Assembly: GCA_003342815.1 (NCBI GenBank)
Contig: PTEX01000032.1
Location: 2,929,302-2,993,301, forward strand
Reading direction: 5' to 3'
DNA from: Eudromia elegans
Lineage: Eukaryota > Chordata > Aves > Tinamiformes > Tinamidae
DNA: 64,000 bases
Shown: piece after piece, positions 40,909 to 53,855 of the stretch
How positions within the stretch are numbered: the first letter of the stretch is position 1
How the letters are laid out: every line of letters begins with the position of its first letter
Translations under genes and position numbers: made by a program
Notes under the pieces: generated by a model
The model's database searches: none
What the model was told of the DNA's origin: nothing
Seen by the model: only the letters and a program-made list of their open reading frames with translations

Positions 40909-43900
40909 GTAAGATGCCTTGAGCCCCTTTTGCCATGCCTGGGACGTGGGGATGGTGCTGCTCCTGCATTGCTAGCTACAAGGCAAAACCTGCCTTGGCT
41001 ATAACTGAATAGGTGATAGGATCCTTGGCTAACCTGTGTCCATAGCTACAGATCCAAAAAACACTGTGAAGACACAGCCAGAGGGATACAGTTAGAGCCA
41101 GACACTGCTGAGGGGACAGGCCCTTCCACAGACAAGGGAGACAGCTGAGGGGCTCTCGCTTTCCATGTAGCATTATACCTCCCAGCTCTTCCATTTTGCT
41201 AAGTATGCCCACCTTGTGCACAGATCTCTGTACCAAGAGACCTTACAGCTGTGCAAAACAGGGTTCTTCTCTCCACTTTGTAAGTGGGGTTCTGGGGCAC
41301 CATAGGGCAAGGTGATGGGCTCTGGCCCTGCAGAAGGCTGGTGCCTGTATGGGAGGAGAGCCCTCATATCTCATGAGTCTCCAGCAGCCCTTTGAACCAA
41401 GGCTGACTGCAGGTGCGTTGTGTGAGCACCCTTGTGGAATCCAGGCACGCGGGCCCAAGGAGAGTTCTACGTGAAGCTAAGGTTCATGCTTCTGCCCTTT
41501 GCTATTTATGTCATTTCTCTGACACTGAGCAGGAGGCTGAGTAGAGTAGAAGTCCCGGTGGTAAGCAGAAGTACCAGAGAGTCTGCAATATCCTTCTAGA
41601 GCAGAGGAGCATCTTCCTGAGGTCTCTGCCAGGCAGCATGTTGCCTGTGAGTGATGGGTGGTGTCCACATACCAGAGGGTGGGAGTGGAACCTGGCTTAG
41701 TGCTCTATGGAAGCCTCTGCTCTCTCATTGCAGGTGGAGGGCCTGAGGGACTGCACCTCGCTCCGTTCCTCTCACATAGGTGATGGATGATGCCCAGGGA
41801 GCACTGGACACCTGCCAACGTGCACAATGATCTGATGCTGTCCCAGTCTCTTTTGGGCTCACTTAGTTGTTCAAGCTGCTGAAACTCACCAATACTTGCA
41901 GGACTTGTTTTGCAAAAAACACTGGCTTGGACTGCACCTGCGTTGTCCTGTTCTTCCCAAGGCTCCATGTGCACCTTCAGGGCAGTTGGGGCATGGCTTT
42001 CTCCAGAGGCTGTGAGGTGCTCTGCTACTCCGTGATGGGACACTCAGTGGGACTTGAACTGCCTCACTGTGGCTTTGATATGTCCCAGTGTGCCGCTGTT
42101 TTGGGGCACTTGGGGACTTGCTGGGATGTCCTTAGGGGTGAGAACATGGAGCTTATTTTGTGTTTGGCCCTTGGAAGGAGCAGAGGAAGCATGGTTTTGC
42201 TGTCACTGGAAAGCCTGGGAGATGAGTGGAGGCACTTCAGATCCACAGGAGATGGAAGGGTGAGGTATTACTGGGTAGGGTATGCAACGTGGTTTTGTTT
42301 TGAAGAACAAAGGCCAAAGAAATTCCCAGCTTTTTGCTGCTCATGCAGGAGATGATGGTTATGATCTGATTTGATACAGCCAGGGCAACCCTCCTTTCCA
42401 GCCCCAAACATCTGTCCATGACCCTTCTCCATGCTCCTTCTGTGGGGCTTTACCTACAAAAACAATCGTTCTAACTGAAATTACTTGGTTGGGGGCATAG
42501 CCTCTCAGCACGGACATCTTCACCCTGGAGAAAACTGGATCCTTTCCTGGGAGCACTAGGTCTTGCTAAGCGTCTTTCTGAATGTCGGGATGCCCCCAGA
42601 GTTTGCACCGTTGGGGAATGCTGGGGAGTTTGCACCCGTCTTTGGTTCTGACAGAGAGTTGCATTGAGCCTGGTGCCCTCTCCGAGCTGGTCCCCGGGCC
42701 CTCGGTGGCGTTGGCTGTTCTGAGTAGTTTAGCTGCTGGACAATCGCTTCTCTCCTGGAGTGGGGCAGCTGGTGGCTTGAGGGCCTCTTCCCTGCTGGCC
42801 TGCAGGCAGAAGGAGAACAGGTCCCTTCAGGTGGCTTCCAAGCTCTGCCCTGGGGTCACTGCACCAGCCCGATGTTCCTGTGGGCAGTTACTCTTGCTCC
42901 TTCAGAGATACCATTCAGATCCACGTAGCCAGAGGAAGGGAGCTTCCCCAGCAGAGAAATACCTCAGAATACCTCAGAAATACTTAGCTGAGAAAGCAGA
43001 ACCCTCCTGGCCTTGTCACATTCACCTGCTGCGAGGAAGGAGACAGGAGAGTTGAGCTTGCTTGCCTTGGTGTTTTTGTTCGTGTAGGTGTTGTTTTGTC
43101 TCCTGGTTGTCATAATAGGATTTTGAAAGCAATTTTTGACTATTTAGCATTGTCCAAGGAAAACACTAAAGCAGTGAGCAAATGGAGAGAGGTGAGGGTA
43201 GATTTTACTGGGGGTTGTGTTTTGCCTGTAGACCGTAACTCACTCCTACAGAAAAGCACATTCCTAGTGACTTGGGAGCGCTGAGTTTTGTTTTCCTCTC
43301 AGAATTTTGCCACCTCTTTGGAGAAAAGTTGGGCTGTTGACTATTCCTATGAAAATCCTTGAAAATAAACCTGATGTGGGCAAAATTTCTATAAAGCTGG
43401 TTTGGAAAAAAAAAAAAAGTTGGAATTTATGTGGTTGTTTGTTGCTGAAGAATTCTCGTCTCATTTGTGCTTTTCACTCTGTGGGAGAATAACTCATGAC
43501 TTGATTTCTTTGGGCTTTACATACTTTGACACTGCTCCAGTGCAGTAGCCTGAGAAGGGACGTAGCTGAGTCCTGTGTGCATAAGCCCCAGGGACATAAT
43601 CAGAAGATGAAAGGGGCTGGCTACAAGGGGCCATCTCTCAGCCTGGAATTAAGTTATGATTAAATTATCAAAGGAAGCAGGTTGCATGGATTAAACCAAA
43701 TTTGGTGTTAAGCTGTAATATGGATTTTTACATGTTTTACTTGAAAATAAATACAGCCAAGTGTTTGACAAAATATATTTTTTAACTTTTCTGAGAGTTG
43801 TCTGAAAATTGTTTTAGATTTTTTTTTTTTTTTAAAAAAAGGTCTTTTACTACTAATAAAAGTGTGTATGTGATTCCAGTGTATATTGCTGTGGTCTCAA

Positions 43901-46326
43901 GGGGAATAAAACACCTTCTGGTGTCTAAAGCCTGCAGAAACCGCAGCAGGCGAGGGATGAGGGATGTGTGCACGTGAGGAGGGACAGCCATAGCACCAGG
44001 TAGGGATGGTTGATTAGAAACTTTATATTGCTTTTCTCTCTGTCTTTAACTTTGAAACAGCCTGATTTGTTTGGGCAGCCTCGCTGCTTCTGCAAGGGGC
44101 CTGGAGTTGGGAACTGAGCTGCTGTTGGAAAATAACCTTGCTGGAAGTGTGGCTGGGGATATATTTAACCTGTTCCCTGCGTCACTGTGCCCAGGCAAAC
44201 AGGACATGCGGCGAGGCCTGAGGACAGTGCAGGCGTGGACAGTTTTCTGGCACAAAACTGCGTGAATGAGGAGAGCAAAGGTATCGCTTCGTTTCTATTT
44301 CACTGCTCGCTCATCCATCGGGACCGCCGTCCTGCTGCCTGTTTTGACCCTGCGCGCGCTCTCGTGGATGGAAGGCACTTCTGTCCCCTTTTGCTCACTC
44401 GTGGTGGCGTAGGCTGGTGTTCCTCTGGACCTTCCGTATTGGAACAAAGTGCTGTCCATGGACACCTCTTTCTGCAGCTTCCCACTTGCACAGATCACTG
44501 GGACACAGCTGTGCTGGGAGGCGATAATGTGATTTTTTTTCTGCAGAGCATCCATCACCTTTGTCCAAGAGATGCACTAGCCCAGCAGCACATCTCACAT
44601 CCCTAGCAGCTTTTCGGTGTTGTGCTTGTTTGTTTTTCCCCCTGTGACTTGAAACAGCTGCAAGGACTGTCCAATTTCCCCAGTTTTCATGAGGGGAAAA
44701 AGTTGTCCTGTCATGACCTGCAAAGCGAGGAAGAAGAGATGCAATAGAAATAATGCTGTGAGGAAAAGATGGGCTTAGCCACCTGATGCGATTCCTGACG
44801 AGATCCTTGGGCTATTCTGCTGCAGGACAGCTATGGGGCGCTGTCCCACGCTGCTCTGCTGACATTTTGTGTTTGTTTTTAACATTCATTATTACTCTGG
44901 GGCTACAGGAGTTGTCTTGGACTGTGATGCCACGGGCAGAATCAGAGCATGTTTCTGGGGCCTGCGGGAGGTTGTTTGTAGCAGGATCAAGGGCTGAGCA
45001 CATCCCCTCTCAGACGCTGCCCTGAGAAGACACACGGAGAGCCTGGAAAGGATTTTCTTTCTCTCGCTTTGTCCTTTTTGTCTCGGGGATGTACGGGCAG
45101 TGGAGGTACTCCTTCCTCGGTTGTCCTGGACACCACTGCCCTACCTGCAGCCTGGCTCTGCCCCGAAGCCTTGAAGACCTCCAGCTCCAGCAGCAACCTA
45201 GAATTGGCCACCACCGTCTTCCCAATACTCGTTGCAGACGGCCAACCCCAGCTCAGGTACTTGCTGGAGTAATGCATCCCGCTTCCTTCTCCAAATCTTC
45301 GTGCTTGTGACTCGGCGTCCTTCCTCCTTGATGTTTCTCCTCCCTTACCTGCTGTAGCAACCCACTGTCATCAGGCCTTAAGGCACAACAGCAGCCCCCG
45401 TGTGCCCTGCTTGCAGCAGTCCTGCTCCCTGCACTGCTCACAAGGACAGCCTGGCGTTAGGAACTCTGCAGGCTGAACAGGTCCCAGGGGTGGTTTTTTT
45501 TTTTTTTTTGCAGCTGCTGCTTCCTTTCTCTTGAGAAAGAGATAAGTCTGAAGGCCAAGCTGGGGAAAAGCCAGCAGAAACCTCCAGCCTGGGCTCCTGA
45601 GCTGCAGAGTCCCGTGCGATTTCTCTGCAGGTCAAGCTATGAAAGCTGCATTGTCTGCATGTTCCCTGGAGAAAGAAGCAAGCTGAGAGTTCTGGAAATT
45701 TCCACTGAAAAACCCCAGGCTGGCCCTCCAGCGTGGGCCAAAATCCTGGCGGACCAAGGGGTCCTCCCACTAAAACTTTATCACATGAAAATGAGCTGTA
45801 TGGTGGCAGCTGGGGAAGAGGAGGAGCCCGCAGGCAGTGGCCTTGCAGGTTACGGTTGAAGCACTGAAAGCAGCGGCGGAGGCAGGAAGGAAGGAAGGAA
45901 GGAAGGAAGGGGCTGCGCTCTCCTCCCTGCACGACTCGGCCTCTGCAAACCTCTCGGTGCTGCAAGCAGGGAAGCTTTCGAGCCCCACACGTCTCGGGAG
46001 CTGCGAGGAGCTGGGACTGAGCTCTGCCTTGAATGCAGCCCCGTGCAGAGCAGCTCGTCCTCAGCACTGCTCCATGTCTGGGTGCCTGCAGGGCCTTTCC
46101 CAGCCCTGGGGATGTGCTTTCCATCAGCAAGTGCATGGAATTGCAGGAATCCAGAGATTGGTTTGAAGTTCCAGTACCCTTCAACCAAGAAGCTGTGCCT
46201 CATCAGCATTTCATTTTCACCAGCCCCAGAGCAAGGGGTAAAAATGGTTTGCTGGGCAGGGCAGAGCCCACTCCCACATTCACAAACAGGACAGATTCAC
46301 AAATGGAAGTCCCCAGATTAAATGCG
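40909..46326. other. Downstream of the Ig gene; possible 3' untranslated sequence, no further gene supported
   Basis: Acceptor-like sites occur at 41733, 43302, 44475 and 44545, but none opens a convincing cytoplasmic tail. AATAAA-type signals near 43746 and 43904 on the plus strand could end the single-span Ig transcript. A GGAA microsatellite lies at 45885-45911. Confidence 0.35.
45885..45911. repeat. GGAA microsatellite
   Basis: About six and a half tandem GGAA units. Confidence 0.95.
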
Positions 46327-46332
46327 TTTATT
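46327..46332 (-). terminator. Poly-A signal of the first Ig-five-span gene
   Basis: AATAAA on the minus strand, about 1.0 kb beyond the stop at 47366, giving a plausible 3' untranslated region. Confidence 0.45.
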
Positions 46333-47365
46333 AGAGCAGCTGCAATGAGGAAGAGAGGAAAAGAACAGCGTTAAGCTATTTCTCAGCTTTTACAGGAGAA
46401 CACGTTTCAAGGCAGACCTCCCATACAAAGCTTGTTGACAGGAGGTGCTTCAACATCAGCTAAAATACTAAAGCTCAGAAAGCATGGAAGGCCACATGGT
46501 GAATCACTTAAAAGGCACTTGGATGGGAAATGACCTAAGAGGAGCCTGGTCTGGAGCTGCTCTCCTGCCCTGTCATCTCCCCAAAGGCCGGTTACTCCAC
46601 GTGTAGGTGAGCCAGGTAGTCCAGCCCGCTGCCGGGGTGCCCTGCAGAAGGCACCAACCAGGGGCACCAGGACCTGTCGTCACCTGCGGCAGCACGAGCA
46701 GCCACCCCAGAGCACTAACAGCCTGAGCACTTGCTTCGTTTTAAAAAGGGGGTTGTATCCATCAAAGGCACGGAAGGGAAGCATGGCAGAAAAGCAGCAT
46801 TTTGCTGAGTGTTCACATGAAAAGCAGTGCCTAGTTGGTGCTAGCCTAAACGGCAGCTTACGCTTGCCACGTTACAGTGGATGTTTCTCCATCTCCTTCC
46901 TGCTGCCCGCAACGTGCGAGCAGAGCTTTCCGGCACTCGGAGGGCTGACTCCTTAGTTTGCTTCCTGACTTGGTTCTCAAGGCTGTGTATGTACCTGCTA
47001 AGAAAGCACATGGCCGTGAACCCGTGTGCTCACGCTGCAACGGCGAGGAGCAGAGGGGCAATCGTTCAGTGCTGAGATCATGGCTAACAGACCGGTGGGT
47101 TCTTTCACATCCATTTGCGACCCTGTGTAGCTGTTTCAGAGTTGGATGCAGCAGGAGAAGGCCAGGTTTATAACCCACAGCTCCCAAGATGAGAACAAGA
47201 CCTAGGCCATTCTGCAGGAGGGCAGGCGGGCACTTCCCCGCAAACACTGAGCAGCTGCTACAACAACCCTGTTGTTTTCAACCCGTAGTTTCTCAGCCCC
47301 ACATTAATCACAAGTTTAACCTAAGTTACAGTTTTGCAATAGAAGAAATTCAAAATGGACAGTTA

Positions 47366-50300
47366 CTAGCAGTGCATTACCAAGGTTGTCGTGCCCAGTG
47401 CATCACGAGTGACGTCCAAGTTTTCTTTCTTGGCCTCTTTTTCTTTCTTGGCTTCTTTTTCTTTCTTATGACCTGCAAATAAAGGAAAAGCCATATTCCC
47501 CTTGGCGCTGAGGTTTCCATAAACGGCCAGGTCTTTTAGTCAGCACCTCAGACTTCTAGAGATATATGAAGAACAGCTGACTGCAGGGAAGTCAGCTTAA
47601 AATCTGGCCTTTTCTTTTCAGCTGAAAGCATCTTTTCCCAATATCCCCTGCAGGGAAGGGGTGGCAGCTAAGAGCAAGCATCTGCCAAGGGGCCGGAGAT
47701 GCCGACTGTGGTCCTGCAATGGGGGAAGGAAACCACTGGGCTACGTACACCATAGGAGGAAGGCCGCCATCGCAGGCAGGACGGCTGCAGCTGCCAGGGT
47801 GAAGCTGAGGGTCAGACTGGTGGACTCGGAGCAGCCTCGTTCTGCGGGACAGAGAGTGAGAACCGCTCAGTGTTTGGCCCTTTGGCCAACATCCCTCTCA
47901 AATACTTACATAACCTGAATGCAACCTGCCTGCCAATCCGCCCCAGGTGTGCCACCACTCCCCATAAGGAAGCTGAGCCTTTACCTTGGAGTTGCTGGAT
48001 GTTTTGGAGCAGAAGGCTGGTGAACAGGAGGAGGACAATCATTGCGGTGGGGGTTGCAGCGTCCAGGGTGACACGGAGCCCTAGGTGAGGAGAAAACTAC
48101 TGACGAGACAAACACATAAGGGATACAGGCCCACGCCTGGAGCAGATGAGCTCAGTGGGCAGGCAAGCAAGGCATGACCAGTGTCTCCAGATGTGCACCT
48201 CCAGCTGGGCACCCGGCCTCTCCCGGCGGAGAAAACTTGTCAAGTTTCCTCTTAGGCTCTTAACAGGCCTTTTCTGACAGATCTTAAACAGCAACTCACA
48301 TTTTTTGGACTTCAATTGGACGAGAGCGTCTGGTCTGCACACCAGTGTGACTGTGAGGAGGGCAGCTGTTATAACCACAGCAAACAGGAAAGGCCAGAGC
48401 AGTACAAAGGCAGCAGATACACCTGTTGGAGGCAGAATTAACTCAGAACTTAAGCCTTTTTCCTGGATGAGGAGCCTGAGACTTTTTTCCAGTGGTCTGA
48501 GGAAAAAAACAGAGAAAGTGATCTTCTTGGCGACCTTGCAAGAAGCCACTACACCTTTAGTGCAGCCTGGAGCTGTGGCTGCCAGCAGCAGCCACTCTTC
48601 CCTCTTTGAGAAGTCCTGGAAGACGGATGGTGGCACTTGAGGAGTGCAAAGAGACCAAGGCAGCACTCAGGGTTTAGAAGAGCAGAGAGGGGAGTCCGGA
48701 GGCCAAGCAGTGAGCTCTGACTTCAGTTTCTCTAAACCAAATACCATTAGATCAAAGATGCTGCCGTGAAAACGAAGATGAGAAACTGAAGCACTAAAAC
48801 CCAAATCAGATGAAGTGAACTCTTCGCAGAGAGATCCCACCTTCTTGCTGCATCCAGATGGAAGAGGAGGCGAGCAGGAGAAGAGAGGAGACAATCACCA
48901 GTACTTGGGCAAACACAGTCATCCATCTCTTCACTTCCTTTCCTAGGGAAAAGTTCCCAAGTGAGAGATCACAACCACACAAGCAGCGGGAATGGCGCAG
49001 ATGCAAAGGGAGGGCAAACACAAAACACATTTTTTGTCTTCATGCAGAATTTAATTCTTATAAGATTAAAAACAAAAACACAGAAGCAAAGAGAAAACCT
49101 GGTCAACTTCAGAGTGTTTTGCTTGATTTCAAAGCAGCCAGGAGAAATCAGCCAGACTTGGGATTGTTCCATTCTGAACAATCCCATCTAGAAATGCAGG
49201 CTTTACACCACATTTGCCCAATTTCTGCCTCCTATAGAAAGCTGATGGGTCTTGGATTTCCTCTGGAGATCCTTTTCATTGGGAAAGGTCCACATGGTAC
49301 ATGTGACATACAGCGGGCATGGTGAAGTCCTCTGAAGAGGCTGTCCTTAAGGGCAGGAACTTACACCACGGCCTTCAAATGCCAGCAGCATAAGGCTCAG
49401 AAACAAATACACAAGGGATAATTTTCCTGCCAGTTAGAGAACTTCCCCTCTGCCCTCCCCATGGCCTCTGCTGTTCTTGAGACTATTCATGGTGGGCTAA
49501 AGAACATGTTAGCAGCTTACAAAAAAAAGACCGTGGGAAGATTCACAGCCGATCATGTCTTTGGGTTTGTTTTTTGTACACCAACATGCATGTTGTTACT
49601 GAAGTGCCTATTTTAACCAGTAATGGTCTTGGGTATATATCTATAACAGCATGTCAAGTTTCTAAGAAGTCTTATCTCTTTGGCGAGCTACAGAAAGCTA
49701 ACAAGGACCACACGCATAGATCACATTTCCTCAAGCTACTGGAGCGTCACAGACTCAAGCAGACAGAAGGGGCTGGTTAGGGCTTCCTGCCCTCATCTGT
49801 CCTGTTCCTCTGTAGAGAGGAAAGGGTTTAGTTTGGGGAACTTGGGTGCTGCTCCAACACCCAGGCCTGACTCTTAACCAAGCTTACCGAGTTGTTTCTC
49901 TAGCTTACAGAGCAGGGCAATGAAGGAGACTGCAGAGCCTACAAAAAACACCAGTGCAACATCAGCCATTCTCTGGGCATGGTGGATGAGAGGCGGCAGA
50001 CCTGCAATGAAGGGAAGAGGGAAATCTCACCACTGAGGACAGCTCAGAAACACAGAAAGGCTACGGGTGTCCCAGGGAACTGCAAAGTGCTAGGAAGCTT
50101 TTAGGGAAGACTCCTAGGTCTTTCCTGCTTGGGAATGCACAGGAGTGACAGTTGCACCTTGTTGGGGCATGGAGACAATGTTCCATCAGCCAAAACTTGC
50201 TGTGCAGACAGGGAGAAGGAAGACCAGGCCTGGTACGGCATGCAAATACACAGAGCAAATCAAGTGCCAAGTGGCAGCACTAACCTGTCACCATCACATT

Positions 50301-52943
50301 CAGTTCTGCTTCCTTCCAGCTTACTTCATTGCTGACATTGCAGGAGTAGGAGCCGCAGTCCGCCCTCTCCCCCTTCTCGATCTGCAGCACGGCACCGTTT
50401 TCATGGACGTGGTAGCACCTCTCTGCGGGGAGAGGATGACCATCCTTCTTCCAGGAGATAGCATCCACTCTTCCTTTAGACACCGTGCAGAACAACTGGA
50501 TGGGTGAACCCACCAGGCCTGAACTGCCCTGGATCTTGGGTTGGGGTACAGTTTCTGGAAGAGAGATCACAGAGTGGCATGAGGACATTGCAGCCACCCC
50601 AGGATGGACACCAGCAGCCCACATGACCCTTGGGGACCAGGCATGGCATTCTGGACCCCAGGATATGGACCCAAAAGGCTGTTCCCACACAGACAGTGGT
50701 AGTGGGAAGAAGGAGGGCCAGAGAACCTACTTTCAAACTGGTCAGACTCCTCGTGGGCCAGACTTTGTGTGCTGGATACCCTTACTGTGAGCAAAAGGAG
50801 GGTTGACGCTCTGCCTCTGCTAATGCCTGTGTACCTGCACCAGCGAGGGCTGCTGCTGGCTACACCTGGACTTCCACTTAACAGCAACAGCGGGCTCCCT
50901 AAGTCCTTCTTCCCTGAGCACAACGTCCTGCATGCAGTACGCTCGTGTAGCAACACTGAGCTCTGTGAAAGGGCAGTTAAAAATGGGCTGAACTCTCTTT
51001 TCTGTTTATTTTTCAAATAAGTTCAGAAAACAGAGAAGGCAAAAATTCACAGAATTGCAGAATGGTTGAGCTTAGAAGGGACCTCTAGAGATCATCTAGT
51101 TCAACACCCCTGCTCCAGCAGAGACACCCAGAGCACATGGCACAGGGTGGCATCCAGGCCAGTTTGGAAGATCTCCAGAGGAGACTCCACAACCTCTCTG
51201 GGCAGCCTTTCCAGGGCTCCATCACACCCATTGGAAAGAAGTTCTTCCTCGCATGGAGATGGAACTGCCTGTGTTTCAACTCGCATGCATTTCCCCTTGT
51301 CTTATCACTGGCCACCACCAAGAAGAGTTTGGCCACATCCTCCCTACATTCTCCCCTCAGTTATTTGTCTTGATCGGGTAACCCCTCAGACTTCTCTAGG
51401 CTAAACAGGCCCAGCTCACTTTATCTTTCCCTATATGATAGATGCTCCACTCCCTTAATCATCTTTGTGGTTCTACACTGGACCCTCTCTAGAAGCAACA
51501 TGTCCCTCTTGTACTGGGGTGCCCAGAACTGCACCCAATACTCCACGTGTGGCCTCACCATTGCTGAGCAGAGGTGCTGCTGGCAACACTCCTGCTGATG
51601 CAGCCAGGATCCCATTGGCCTTCTTGGCCACAAAGGCAATGGGTAATTTGTTGTCCACCAGAACTCCCAAATCTCTCCAGAGAGCTGCTAGTCAGCCCTA
51701 ATCATGTACTGGTACCTGAAGTTATTCCTGCCCAGGTGCAGGACCCGGTGCTTGTCTGTGTAGAACCTCATGAGGTTCCTCTCTGCCCAACTCTCCAACC
51801 TGTCCAGGTCCCTCTGGATGGCAACGCAGCCCTCTGGAGTGTCGACCACTCCACCCAGTTTGGTGTTGTCTCCAGACTTGCTCAGGGCGCACTTTGTACC
51901 CTCATCCAAGTCATTGATGATCAAGTTGAACAGCACCGGGCTCAGTACTGACCCCTGGCCACAGACCTCCAAAAGGAAGAAGGTCTACAGGTACCCAAGG
52001 CCAGTAGATACCCTTAGGAACCGCTGTGCATGTTAGTGGGGAGCCAAAGGAGAGCTTCCCATCAGCCATGGCTGTGTGACAGATGCAGCCTCTTGTGAGA
52101 GTGTCCACAAGCCTAGCTACCCTCCCCATCTCTGATCTCTCCTGCTAGGACTTGCTAGTTTGTAAGGCAGCAGCTGCCCCTGAGGGGGTGGCCATGGCCT
52201 GTGCCAGGTGCTCAGCATCTAAATTCCTCAAATTGTTACTATGACAGTTGTTTTGCTTACTAAATTTGAGCAGAAATAACCTGAGGGGATTTTTATGACT
52301 TACTTCCCTGCTAGCAATGAAATCATTAGATAAAAAGCAGAGCTGAAGATGAGAACCCACACTAGGCAGGATATGTCCCCTGTTTCACTCACTCTGGGCT
52401 GAAGGCACCATGCATCTCCGTCTCTCCAAACGGAAACTCAGCCCACAGCCTGCTTGGGTCTCTCTAAACTCTCCCTAGTAATTCCTAGCACCTCTTTTAG
52501 GGCTGCAGTCCGTGCCCTTCCAGACGGTGATGAAACCACAAAGTCCTGCTCTATTCTGGTTACTATTCCTCCTCTGTGGACTCGTTTGCCATATAGGCTA
52601 TCAAATCTTTGTCCATGTCTCAACATGTTTGACTTACTGATAACTTGCAGGAATGTTGTCCTAGCTTTATCCTGCATCAGATCAACTGTTGCTTTATAGA
52701 CCCCGCTGTCACTCTCTTGTAGGTTTTGCAAGAGAAGGGAGCTGTTCTCTACATGGAAAGTCACTCTGCCTTCATAAGCTGAGTAGATGGTTGGAGACTG
52801 CGAATCGGCATAATACTGCAGGATGAGCACAGGAGTGGTGCCTTTTATGTATTCCCACTCTGTGAGGTTGATGTTCTCGATATCTGGTGCATGCAACAGC
52901 ACTGAGGATCCTTCAGCTACAACTCTTCTTTCTGTGATTTCCA
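47366..52943 (-). CDS. Two-Ig-domain protein with five transmembrane segments (signal exon not placed)
   Basis: Eight exons: 52638-52943 (V-like), 50285-50554 (C2), 49888-50001, 48841-48942, 48300-48422, 47985-48080, 47749-47841 (one membrane helix each) and 47366-47472 (tail). They give about 403 residues without the signal peptide, and every junction is phase 1. The V-like domain ([27 protein letters not shown]) lacks the usual disulfide, as in CD2/SLAM proteins. The C2 domain reads [14 protein letters not shown] and DCGSYSC. Helix cores are [61 protein letters not shown] and [19 protein letters not shown]. The loops after helices 1 and 3 and the tail are basic, placing the Ig domains outside. 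The tail holds KKEKEA repeats and ends VMHC. The architecture equals that of CD47, but the sequence does not resemble it. I know of no described family with this make-up. Confidence 0.82.
51049..51977 (-). mobile_element. CR1 LINE fragment in the intron between V and C2 exons
   Basis: Minus-oriented CR1: the plus strand begins CACAGAATTGCAGAATGG and continues with 'gatcatctagttcaacaccc', then the end of the reverse-transcriptase frame with several frame breaks. It is 5'-truncated. It has the same orientation as the host gene and is clearly older than the copy at 53.9-55.1 kb. Confidence 0.9.
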
Positions 52944-53855
52944 CTGCTGAAGAAGTGCATTGCAAAATCAAGAACAGACCTGCAGAGAGATGTCAGAGAA
53001 GGATGAGATATCAGTGAAGCAAAAACGAGAAGGAAACAAACGGTTTGCACAAGTCCCCACTCTCTTCCTGAAGCATTTTATGTCATGTCTGACTTCTCTC
53101 CTTTCACTCTCCCTCCTTTTTTTTTTTTTCCCCCCTCTGGTAAATGACAGCATTCTTACCACTGTGAAACCAATACTCACATTGAGTTTATATCTCACTA
53201 AGCTCTTAGAGGTGGTTAAGTATTGCAAAACCAGAGGCCACTCTAGCCCCAAAACTCCCTCAATGCATTTTAGTGCATTCAAAAGGTGCATTCAAAAGTG
53301 GACCGAAAATAACGCTCTGGGCTGAGCACAGAGGAAAGAAGAAAAGAGAAACTCCCCCAATGCATTTTAGTGCATTCAGACTGAAAGTAACTCTCTGGCC
53401 TAAGCACAGAAGAAAGGAAGAGAAACTCACGGTGCAGTAACTGGAAGACACGTCATCTCTAAAGGGTAATCAGCAGACATATTATGAGCAGAGAGTAAGG
53501 GAAACAGCAGAGGCCTTAGAGATACCTATGGAAAAGCTATCGTTAAGCATGTAGTAGAGGACCGCTGCCTTGTAGGAGGTGGCAGTAACACCCAGGAACG
53601 GTGACCTGAAGCCCTTGAGACCACTGGGAGGGAGGCAGCTGCCCCAAGGAGCAGTGACGTGTGACACGGGCTCACCACACGACCCCCAGCTCCTCAGTGA
53701 GGACGCGCAGATGGGCTGAGGCCAGCTCAACAGGACGTTACCTCCCAGCAGCATCCACCGTTCCTCCATATGCTCCCACAGGCAGCAGGGCAGCATCTGT
53801 CAGGAAAGGCAGCAGTTGTTTACCACGTAGAACCCGCCACAGAGGGAAAACAAGC

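Noticed and set aside
41734-41746. A last exon for the single-span Ig gene adding only a few residues before TGA
   Set aside because: The acceptor is fair and the phase fits, but so short a terminal coding segment cannot be supported without transcripts. It is mentioned only as a possibility.
45438-46184. A 248-codon minus-strand frame
   Set aside because: It covers the 3' untranslated region and flank of the first five-span gene and includes a GGAA microsatellite. It has no family similarity.
47366-52943. Orthology of the five-span gene to CD47 itself
   Set aside because: CD47 has one V domain directly before its helices. Here there are V-like plus C2 domains of CD2/HEPACAM type, and the helix sequences show no visible similarity to CD47.
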